From the NCBI GenBank assembly GCA_018377235.1, contig JAGZZT010000013.1:62001-126000 (forward strand): a stretch of 64,000 nt of DNA, read 5' to 3'. Below the pieces are notes generated by a model. That model saw only the letters and a program-made list of their open reading frames with translations. It ran no database searches and had not been told where the DNA came from. Both the position numbers and the translations under genes were made by a program. The stretch comes from Clostridium sp. (lineage in GTDB: Bacteria; Bacillota; Clostridia; Lachnospirales; Lachnospiraceae). Below are positions 16,813 to 28,800 of the stretch, piece by piece; within the stretch, counting starts at the first letter, position 1, and every line of letters starts with the position of its first letter.

Positions 16813-19800
16813 TTAGAGATCCCTTTTCCGTCTCTTGCGGCCATATAAAATCAGAAGTCCTGCTGCCGAACCTGCAAGCAGCGCGGCTAAAAGCTCTGCT
16901 GGAAAATCATCTCCTGTTTTAGCAAGAAGAATTTCCGCGTCCTGCCCCCGCGTGTTCAGAGAGCCATTTCCATACAGTGCTTCATTGTAGACTGCCGTAA
17001 TCTTCCCCTTCAGTTCCTTTTTCTTTTTGTTCACAGCGATGAACACATAACTGTCTTCTGTGTCCTGATAAAACATATCGTCCCCATTGAGCAGCTTTGC
17101 GTCTCCACTTTCTGAAATATGAATCTGATACTGCTTTTTTAATTTCTCGTATCCACCTGGGGCCGATATTTCTGTCACTGTGACTGTCTGCGGCATCTTA
17201 AGCAAAAGCTTAAATTCTGTGCCGTTTTCCCCTGCCTCAAAGGCAAGTTCCCTTCCATTTTCATCCAGTGCAGAGAAAACTGCACCGGAAAGCGGTTTTC
17301 CAGTCTCATCTGACTTCTTCAGCCTGATCACATAGTCCCTTCCCCCGCCTCCTCTCTTTTTTCTGTTTTCTGCTGTTACAGCTGTAATCTCTCCAAAGCG
17401 GCTGACTGTAAACTTCTGGTTTTCCATCAGAACATATCCCGCAGGAGCCTTTCTCTCATGAAGAATATAGGTTTTCCCTGCCTCTAATTTCTGATACAGC
17501 TTGTGGGGCTGCTCATCTGATATCCACTGTTCGATACAGTTTCCTTTTTCGTCTAAAATTTCCAGTTCAGCCCCCGCAAGAGGTTTTTTGCTTCTGCTGT
17601 CAATTTTTAATATCTCTGCTTTTGTCACATCATCCCGCATCTCTACCTGATTGACACTTCCGTCATGATTTACAGTAAACTTCACCTCGGCCGCATAGGC
17701 ATATCCAGGCGCTGGTTTTTCCTCAGTTAAGATATAAGTACGGCCAGCTTCCAGTTTCCCTGTAATCTCATGAGGCTTCTTTCCTGAAATCCATCGTTCA
17801 ATCTCCGTCCCGTCCTCTGTTATCAGTCTCATCTCACAGCCCGGAACCTCATATTCTCCTGTAATATCTTTTTTAGAAATAACAGCCCTCGTAGGCCTGT
17901 CCTCCATCACCACAATATCTATTTTCCCATCTATGCTTACTGTAAATCTTACATCCTCTGCATAACCGTAACCAGGAGCCGGTTTCACCTCATGAAGCCA
18001 ATAAGTCTTCCCCGCTGCCAGCTTTCTCTCCAGAAATGCAAAGGTTTCTCCTGTTGTAAAAATCAGCTCCCTTCCTTCAAAAAGCGCCGGGGTTTTATCT
18101 TCATTGAGAATTTGCAGAATCGCACCCCGTACTGGTATTTTCTCTTCTGCATTAGAAGAAGACGCCTCTGGAAAGTCTTCTCCTGATTCCTGATACACGT
18201 TTTTATAAATCCTTACCTTTGTAGTCTCATCCTTCATCTCTACATAGTTCACGCTTCCATCCTTATTTACTGTAAACTCAACGTCCTTTGCCAGAGCATA
18301 GCCGCCGGAAGGTATCGTTTCTCTTAAAACGTAGGTTTCTCCGGCTGTCAGCACGCCCTGTATCTTGTGGGGAACCAGGCCTGATATCCACTCGTCTTTT
18401 ACAGTTCCAGCCTGATCAAGCACCTGTAAATGTGCTCCCGGCAGCTCCTCCTGATTTGTAATATCTTTTTTTGATATTATAATTTGAGTCTGGCGATCCT
18501 CCATGCATAAAATCTCCGGAGCGCCGTATTGATTTATTGTAAACGTGATATCCCCGGCATAGCCATATCCACTCGGAGCTTCTTTCTCCCGCAGCCTATA
18601 TGTACGTCCTGGAAGCAGTCCTTCTGCCAGAAATCCTTTTTTTTCTGATGTCCATTGAGTCTCCAGAACCTCTTTTCCATTCTCCAGCCTGTAAAGCTGC
18701 AAAACTGCCCCCTCCACTGCTTCTCCTGTGAAATGATCCGTTTTCTGCACCTCCAACTCTGTCTTTTTATCATACCCTCCTACAACCGAAAGACCCCCCT
18801 GTTTATCGAGCGTAAAGGAAAGCCGGCTGCTGACTGCTGTTTTCCCATCTGAATAAACTGTATTTTCTGTCATCAGATAGGAATTTCCCTTTGAAAATAC
18901 AGCTCTGCCTGATGTGTCCTCCACAGTCCGGGTAAACCATGCCGCCGTCCCTTCTTCAGAAATTGTGCCTTTACGTTCAAGAGCCTCTGACTCTGTATGA
19001 GCCCCCCTTCTGCTCACCTGATAAGTACATCCCTTCAGAACAGGATCAATAGTAATAAATTCATTTCCTGCCAGCACAATGGTATCCCCGCTTCTCAGTA
19101 TCCCTTTTCTGCTTCCTGTATAGGCGTAGGTTCCTGCCAGCTCGTCTCCCTTCCGGTTCCACATTTTGATTGTGAACAGAGCGGTCTCATTTTCTGCCTG
19201 TTCCGTCCCGGAGCCTGTCAGTTCATTGTACACAGTAAGGTGATTCCATTTCAAAATAGGAACTGTCTTTCTTCCTGTCAGCCGTTTTCCATCTTCCAGC
19301 ACCAATTCTGCCGAAATCTCTGCGGCCTCTCCTGAAACAGCTTCTGCCATAAATTTTACGCTCCCCTGGCTTAACGGAGCTGCCTGTCTGACCTTCCACT
19401 CAATTACCTGTTTTTCGTTATTTTCTGTCCTTGCTTCTTTCTTCCCTTCTTCAGTGTCAGTCACCTCTAAGTTATCTGGAATTTCAGCCCTGATTATAAT
19501 ATCCTGCGCTTTTCTTGATGGGTTATACCAGGTAACAATCCCCTCTATCGGCTGCTCTTTTTTGACAGGTCTTCCTGCTTCCTCTCCCTTGTTTTTGAGA
19601 ACAATCTGGGGATTTTCGGGATTTACGCTGTTTTGAATAACTGTTTCCAGCTGATCTGGCAGAGGAATAAATTCTGCAATAGACGTTCCGTCTTGAGATG
19701 TCACGTCAATTCTTGTCTCCTCAGCCTTTCTGCCCTGGAATACAAAAAATCCATCTTCATTAAAATGAACGCGTTTTGTAATTCTTCTCGATACGCAGCT

Positions 19801-22800
19801 GTTTCCATCTGAATAGAAGGTGCGCTCTTCAAAGGTATACAGTCCGTTTTCCTTCAGCCCGTCATTCCGGCTCAGCTGATGCACTTCCCCAGTCTCCGTT
19901 ACTGTAAGGGCATTCTCCCCCTTTTCATCCAAAACTGCCAGTTCTGTTCTCACAGCCGTTCTTCCTCTAAACGCAATGCTGTCAATGGAAGCGCTGTCTG
20001 CATTATCATCCGATGCCATTCTGTAGTTCACTTTAATTGCCGAAAGATTGTTAGAAATAGAAGCAATTCCCCGCCCGTCTTCCTTTAAAGTAAACAAAAC
20101 CGGCTCCATCAGTGCATAACCTTCCGGAGCTTTCTTTTCTACCAGAACATAGCTGCGCCCCGCTGTCAGTCCTGTAATCAGATGTCTTTTCTCTTCTGAT
20201 GAAGTAATCCATTCTGTTATCAAATCTTCTTCTGTGTAAGTATACTCCCCCTTGTGATTTATCTCAGAAATCTGGTAGACAGCCATGCAGGCTCCCTCCA
20301 AAAAAATTCCTTCTGTTCCAGAATCCTCCAAATCTTCCATCTCTCTCTTCTCCAGATAAATTTTTGTAACGTCATTTTTCACATCCTGTTCATGAATCAC
20401 TGTATGAATCGCTCCATCCTCACTGTAGTCCCCTTCTCCATTCTGGAAGGTAAAGGTATAAATCTGAGGATTTACAGCAAATCCTTCTGGAGGCAGAATT
20501 TCCTTCAGACTGTATTTGTAAGGCTCAATTTTTCCATTTTCTCTATTGATGCTTCCTACCGGAAGCTCTGTCACACGAATTGTTCCATTGATATCTGACA
20601 CTTTTCTTGGAAATCCTGATACCATTCGTCCTTTTCCATCATACGCGGACAGTTCAAAGAGCACGCCATGCAAAGCACCTCCTTCCTGGTCCATTTTATG
20701 TATGATTAATTCCCCTTTTATGGGTGCGTTAATCACCGTCTCTATCTGCACCGATTCACTCTTTGTTCCACTGCAGTAAAGCTTCACAGGAACCAGCGCC
20801 TTATAGTAAGCTGGAGCCTTCTGTTCAACTAAGTAATAATATCCCTCAGATAAATGGTACAGATAGTGCGGCTTCAAATCTCCCTGGGAGAATCCTTCTG
20901 GGATAAGGCCATTCACAGCGTCTTTCTCTGTATATACGCCATCTGTCCCTGAAATCCAGGAATCAATCAAATAGAAGTCAGTCTGGTTCAGCATTCCATT
21001 TTCATCTGCCCTGTAAAGAGCAAGTTGCGCACCTGCCAATTCTTTCCCAGTCGCTGAAGAACGCTTAGAAACTGCCAGAGCATTTTTTTCATTTAAAATT
21101 TCATGTTTCTGAACTTCGTGTTCTTCTTCTACTGTTATAAGAACAGGCTCTGCCTTGACAAAGCCTTCCGGCGCCGTTTTCTCTTCTAAAACATAGGAAG
21201 TTCCAGACGGGAGATAATCGATCCTCCTGCTTCCGTCTTCTGTCAGCCAGGCGTTTGCATATTTTCCCACATGCGGAAGCCCGCAGTAATCAAATTTATA
21301 GTGATACTCGAAGCTGCTTCCGTTATATCGGATATCAGCAAGAACTGTTTTTCCCGTTTCTGCTATTTTCAGAAACAGCTTCGCAGTTTCCGGATATTTT
21401 TGCGGCTTTCCTCCCTCCAGAGACACATCCAGACTCTCTATTCTTTCCACAGAAGCTCTTCTGGAAATTACCCATTTCAGAGTCAGCTGTCCTTTCTTTC
21501 CCGCCTTATAGGCCGCCTTAAACCCCTCTCTTTCCTCAAGGCTCATAGACAGAGGAAATGTAACTGTTTCTTCTCCTGTTTCTTTATTTTTACCTGTAAT
21601 AACGCGGTTTCCGTCTTCCAGAAGCCAAACGTGGGAATCCTTTGACGAACGCTCTGCTTTTCGCTCCACGCTCCAGGAAAATCCGCTTCCCTTGACTCCG
21701 TAGGACTCATACATGTTTTCTAGTTCCTGCATAAATCCTGTCCGGCCTCTCATTCCTCCTGCGTTGGGATAATTTTTCAGATCAATGGTATCCGTATAGT
21801 CCGTAGCATCATCTGTAACCCAGGAATCTATTTTTTTTGAAGTATCCGGCACAGGATTTCCATCTTGATCATAGAGTACTGCGCCATTTTCATCTGTTTC
21901 TGCCTCGTAAAGCGTGAACTTGGCACCTGGAAGAAGCTGTTTTTTCGTTCCGTTCTGCCTGTATTTGTAAAATTCCGTTTTCGTGTGGTCGTTATACAGT
22001 CTGAAGTTCTGCGGTTCTGGGGTATGTTCAATCCAGATTTCCTTCGGCTGTGCCTTGAGAAATCCAGGAGGCGCGTTCAGCTCCTCCAGTATATAAGGAC
22101 CGGCCGGTATTCCCTCTGCATAATAAGGAATGGCTTCTGTGCGCCAGAACATTTTCTGGTATTCCTTCGCTCCGATTCGGCTGTTTGTAGTCTCGAAGGA
22201 AAGAGGAGTATCTGAGGCTTTTTCCAGCCTCCATCCATCCGGCTCAGACGGATCTGCAGTCTGCTTTGCCGGATATAAAGCCAGTTCAGAGCCCTCCATC
22301 TGCCGGTTGGTAAAGCAGAACGCCTCTTCCCCGCTTTCCTCCTTTCCGTCTATTTTTTCAAAATACGTCTTTGTTGTATCGTCCCAGATGCTGATATTTC
22401 GCACCGCTTTCTCTTCCTCCACGGTCACTCCAACGGGAAATGCCTTCGTATACCCGGTTTCTTCTGGTACCTTCAATTCCTCTATAATGTAGGTTCCTGC
22501 TGGAATCCGTTTGAGAAGATCAGGCTGCCCTTTTGTCAATTCCTCCTCAAAGGGATCATTAGGAGTCTTATCAGAAGAAATCCAAGAATTTTCTAAAAGA
22601 TAGCTTTCACCCAGACGGTGATACAGGCGATCCTGCATTTGACTTTCAACCTCTGCCTTTCCATCGAATAACTTATCATGGCTGTCTAAAGCGTAGGCTC
22701 CCCTGTTATATTCCTCCAGATTGTCAGAATTTTTATACCTTACAAAGTCACTGTTCCTGTCATACAGCTCTGTTCCCTTGTCATAGCAGGCACCGCTTCT

Positions 22801-25800
22801 CTGATAATAGAGCACCAGACCATATTCATCATAAACCGGATCCATAAAATTCAAAAGATTCCCATTATTCAAATCAAACAATGGTTCCCTGTTCATATTC
22901 TGCCCTTTTTGATTCTGTACAATGGTCTGTTCCTTATGGCTTTCCTCTGACGAATCCCAGGTTCCATTAATAAATCCCGTCTCTTCATGGCTATACTGCG
23001 GTTTTTCCCATTCCTCAAGCTTCTGATCAGACTGATTATTAGGTTCAATAACAGCGCTGTCTTTCTCCCCCTCCTTATTTTCTCCTACTGTAGCAATGCG
23101 GGAGGTTGTAATCTTATCCCTGGCGATTACATTTCCAGATGAATCTCTGGCTGTCTCGATTGGCCACACAAGGATTCTATCTGATATGTGCTTCCCTGTT
23201 TCATCCAGCTTCGGTTCCACTACATAAGCCATTCCTGTTTCCGGATCTACCAGCGAGTCCCTGTTTCCATGGGAATCCAAATGGTAAACCAAAGTTCCCT
23301 CTCCCATTTTCCATTCCCCAGTTTTTGTAATGCGGCGGGGAACGGCAAATGCTCCTTTCAGAACCTTGTCCACAGGATGATAGCTTAATTTTGTTAAATC
23401 TCCTCCGGAAAACTCAAGGTAGGGCTTTCCTCCCTTAAATGCAAAAAGCGTCCTCTCTCCATCTTCCTGGAGCTGATCCACCGAAACCTTCTGGCGGGCT
23501 TTATTCCAGCCAAACAGCCTGGCTCTTGCGCCTATGTTTTCCTTCCATGTAAGGGACAGCGAATCTAAATCATAGTACAAGATTTCTGTATCCGGTCTCT
23601 CTACGGTACCCTCCTTCCATACATAACCCTTTTCTTTGACAGGGTTTCCATCAGCGTCAAAGCCAGTGACATAGTCTGTCAGCATCTCCTTTCCGTCAGA
23701 ATCCTTCTCCTTTACCAATTCTGTCTTTGTTCCTGCATATCCCTGTTTCACAATCATTTTCTTCACATTGCCGTTAAGGCTTCGCTCAATCTCCAGCCCC
23801 TCATAGGAAAAGTCCTCTGTGTCTCCGGAAGGCGTCAGCTCAATAGCGTCAAACAGAGTCATTCTGGCTCCCGCTGCATATGGATTTTCATCGTCATTTG
23901 TCTCCCTGACCTTTGTTACATATCCATATCCCGCAAAATGCGTTCCATCATAAACTAATTTTACCTGCTCTCCCGCCATTTTTAAGGCAGAGAGGCGTTC
24001 CAGAGTCCCCTTGGGATAGGCGTACCCCAGATATACTCCATTATCATTATAGGCATACTGAAGAGCCGGATTTCCTCCAATCTCTGTCAGGCTTCCGTCA
24101 ATTCTTTCGCCAATTTGGAAGGTAACGGTTCCTTTCTTTTTAAGCTTTTCTACCTTTAGCTTAATCGGAACATTTTCCACATAAATCTGAGCAGAGTCAA
24201 TGCTTTTTTGTTCAGAATTTCTATCTTCTTCTGCCGTATGCCTCTCATCCTCATATACTGCCGCAAGAACTCTCTTGTCTTTCTTTCCTTCTTTATAGTA
24301 GGAGATCTGATCGGAATAAATTTCAACGGCGATCGGAGCTGTTCTGACATAGCCCCTAGGCGGAATCTCTGCCAGCACGTAAACACCAGCTCCAAGAGGC
24401 TCTGGAGTTGTTAAATAGCCGGCTGCCTGCAGGCGGTATTCCTTTGGCCCCTGATCTGTATCCTCCTGTTTCATCTCTATCTCGTGAAGAGTAGAAAATG
24501 CCGCAAACTGTCCTGTCTCATTTCCAGCTTTATCCTGCATGACAATTCTGTCTTCCTCCCTGCACACAGGTGTCTGCGCCTTCACTATTCCTGAATACAA
24601 GGTCCCCGGCCCCTGTCTTTTTCTCTGCTTCTCCCCTCTCTTTTTTTCTCTTTTTACCGGAGTAATTTCAGACGCCCCCATAGTCTCCAAAAACTCTCTG
24701 CTTCCGGTAATAAGAGTATCTTGTTCATAAAACAGCGCTTTTCCTGTTCCACTGTCTCTGGCAGCCTTATAAATCATAAAAACAGCCCCATCGTGAAGCA
24801 GATTTTCATGAGTCTCGCTGTCCAGTTTTTCAATTCTAAGCTTTGCCTCATAAAAAGTATTTCTGAACTTTCTGTCTGCATATCCCTTAAAGTTTTCCGG
24901 CTCATACACTTTTTTTGATGGTTCCAGCACAGAATATGGCACCAGCATAGAAGCGTACAGGCCTTCATAGGCAGTCTGGATTCCCTGCATTGCTCTGGCA
25001 TCCTTATAAACCGCTTCTTCTTTAGAAGTCTCTCCCGATTGATGGCCAAATCTCACCTTTTTGGCAATGCCTGACTGCTCTGATACAGAACCATAACTAT
25101 AGTATTCCTCTATCCCATCGCTTCGATAAGTTTTCCCTCCTTCTGATTCTGTTTCTTTATTTTTATCATCCGCAAAATAATGGCAGTTTTCGTTTGCTCC
25201 TTCTTTTTCTGTCAGACTTCGTCCTGAAAACTGATGAACTGGATTATAGTAATCCTTCCACGGGGTGAAAGGATCCTGTGCAATCGAAAATCCCTGATAC
25301 TGATAGCTCTTCCCCTCGTGGGAAATAGTTCCCTTTAATTTGTCCGGCTCTAATCCGTACTTATAAATTTCAAAATCTCCATTGTGATTATGAGCCTGGA
25401 TTACATACTCCCTCTGATCTGATGCATGCTGATCCCATTCTTCACCAAAACGAATCAGAAACCGGTTCTCTCCAGCCTGTTCATTCAGTGAAAGAGCGGT
25501 CTGGTATTTATATTCCTGGCTCAGTTCAGATACCTGCTGTTCCACCTTTTTTCTTCCGTAAATACTGGGAACCTGAATTTCCTTCGGACAGTCTATTCTG
25601 TATTGACGATTTATAACCTTCTTTTTAGGCTGCTGCTCTGCTATCACATAAGTTCCATAAGGCAGGTATTCCGAAAGTCCATAATAGCCGGCCCTGTCCT
25701 CTGTTTTCCTGGAAACCTCCAATGTTGTTCTATCTCTGTCTGTTCCACCGGCTTTCTCTGAATCCCAGCAAAGCGCATAGATCTGATCCAAATCATACTG

Positions 25801-28800
25801 GAAAAATGGTTTTAGGTAGTTGTACGCTTTTTCCAGCGCAGCGTTCAGCGCTTCGTCGTAAACAGTCTCTGATGACAGGTTTGCATTGCTCTCTTTTTTA
25901 AACTCATCCTCCTTCTCTCCATTATTCTTCACTAATTTTGCCGCCTCATCATCTAAGTACCAGGTCACCGCAAACTGCCTTACCGCGTCAGAAGCCTTCG
26001 TATTATTAACAGCATACTCTGTTCTCTTGGCCTTATTGCCTAAAGGCCTCCAGGACGTATAGGTCTGCGCCTGTGTATCCCATTTATCTGTATTTACTGT
26101 CTCCAGGGCGTCAAAAAATTTCTCATAATTATACTCCTGCACTGTGACAGGCCCGTCTTCTCCCTGTACCAGCCTGTCCTCCAGCTCCAGAAGCCTTGTA
26201 TAACCCTTATTGGCCTGTTTCCTGATCCTATCAGTTTTTTCTGTATTTTCATTTTTACCCCGGTAACTGTACAGAGCCGCATTAGAAATAACTCCTGTTC
26301 CACCTGGAGAAATAGCAGTCGCAAACGGCATTTTCTGTGCTGCATTTTCATCTGCTGTCTCCGGATTTTTGTAATCGGAAAGAATCGTATTTCCATTCGC
26401 ACTCGTTAATGTAGATTTCACATCATGCCGAACCTTGGTATAAATTTTCGGCACGTTCAGCTTTTGGTTTCCTGCAGACTGCGGATAGGAAGAATGCAGC
26501 ATTTTCTCATATGGTATCTCATTTCCGTTTCGATCCATCCATATCACCGAACCTTTTTCATCCCGATACAGTCTCTCCAGATTGCTTTTCAGGTATATTT
26601 TAAACTGAAAGCCCGGTTCTGCTGCTGTTTCTTTTACATCATATGTATTATTGTCATAAGTCCCATCAGAATTCACATAAATATCCTTTGATATTTTAAC
26701 TTTCTGCCGAATAGGCCGTTCATATACCTGGGCTGGCTGCTTTCTTGTCTTCTGATCCTCATACAGCTTTTCCTGCCCAGGATAGGATAAGTCTGTCTGA
26801 ATGATATAGGAATTTTCGCCCTGCAGTTCCACAGCATCCGCGTCCAGACATACTCTGGCTCTTGCCTGTCTTACATGAATAAAGTAAGAAGCGCTTCCCA
26901 TAGCTTTCCCAGGTACAAAGCCTGACATCAAAACCTCCTCAAGAATTCTCACATCCCCCTCTGACAGAACAATATTCTTTTCCGGAAGAACAGCTTTAAA
27001 TTCTATGGTCTGATCCTCTCCCTGATTTGTGTGGGAAACTCCAAAGGAATCGGTGTAGGAGGCATCCACCGGAACAAGAAGGGTTCCGTCCTCTCTCCTC
27101 TCTGCCAGAATCTCCTTCCACGCAGTATCCTCCGTCTCTGCAATCTCTGTTTTCAGAATTTCTCTGTACTCAAACGCCTGAATCAGATTTCCATCCTTAT
27201 CTCTCGCCAGTTCGCCCGGCTTCCAGTATTCATTTCTCAACACAGTTTTAGGAATCAGGGTTCCATCCTCTGCAGCTTCTGCATCTGAAATCAGGCGGGC
27301 AGAGGCAAGCACAGAAGAGCCTGTCTGTATTTCTCTGTACTCCTCATAGGTTCCAAAAGCCCCGTAATCTGAATTGTTAGAATAATCTGCATAAATCAGC
27401 CTCGGAGAAAGGGACTTGTCTGCCGGAATCCAGGAAACCGACCGAAAAATAATGCTGTCTGCTTCCGGATCTGAACCAAGAACCATAAAATATTCTGGAT
27501 TTCCAGAAATTCCTGCATATATGACAAAGGTAATTTTTCCATTTTTCTCTTTAACAGAGTCTATCCCCCCATAGCTGTAATAAGGATGGCTGTTATAGTA
27601 ATCCAGCAAAGCTAAAACAGCGTCTTCCACTGTGAGCAAAGAACCGTCCCCTTTTTCAGCATCCACTGTCAAAGTCTTTACCGGAGCCCCATATACAGTA
27701 TCAGCAGCCGGCTGGCCTGGCTCCACGCCTGAAATTCCGTCTAGGTCTGGTTCTCCTTTCCGGATGCCTCTGTCAAAAACGCCTCTCCTTATATCTGAGC
27801 AGCTGATTCTGCCGTCTGCATCTTTGCTTCTTGGCGTTGCTTTCCCATGCTTTCGGAGAATCCGCTCCACCTTTCCTTTTACAAATAAAAGCTCTGACTG
27901 TGTCATTGGCTTTAAAAGCGTCTCCTGATTTTCTGATTCTGTCATGCCTTTTTCAGGCTCAAGCATCATTTCCTGTACTGTATTTAAATCAAGCCCCCTC
28001 ACTGGAACCTGCCTGATATACTCTGCCATACAGTCAGCCGGAATCTCTGTTGTCATAAGGCTTCCGTCTGGATTGTACTTAGGATACTGTCCTTCGTATT
28101 CTGCTCTGACATACTTAGGCGATCCGTCTGGATTCTTCAGAAATACCTTTTCATAGGTTCCTGTACCTGCAGAAACCTCTATTTTTTTCGTTCCTGTTTC
28201 TTTTCGGTATACCCTTGTTCCTTCCGGAAGCTGCGATAAGAGTACATCATATCGCTGATTTTTTGTATCTCTGGAACGGACTGCAAAAAACAGTTCATTT
28301 GGTCCTGCCCCCCTGCTGTCTTCTGATGTCTGCTCTTCTGCATAGAGAGGCGAATCAATGACAGCATATCCCTCTCCCTTTTCAGCTGTCTGTATCGCCA
28401 GATCCTGCCCTCTGTTTGTCAAAGGGTGTTTCTTATTCCCTACAGAAAGTTCATATCCTTCTGAACGCGACAGCTCTTTTACGTAATAGCTTCCCTCCAG
28501 AAGAGGCCGCCCAATCCAGCAGTTTCCGTTATTTTTTTCATTATCTGCATAGGTTCTTTCATATTTTTTATCCGGCGTATAGTCATCGTATGAGGTATTT
28601 TGTGTATATAAATTTCCTGGCGCCTTATCCTCCCATCCATCCGGTGTATCTGTAACCATTCCTGTTTTATAGTCATAGGTACGGCCAGGCGCTTCCGTAT
28701 TCACTAAAAAGGAAGCGTCCCCGTTTCGATCTGAAGCCGCTATAGCCGCCAGATTCCCAGCTCGATAGACAATTCCTGTTTTTCCATCAGGATGATAGAT

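Noticed and set aside
17350..18770. CRISPR-like array
   Set aside because: The periodicity is protein-level SpaA repetition in a coding frame; no identical DNA repeats with spacers are present.
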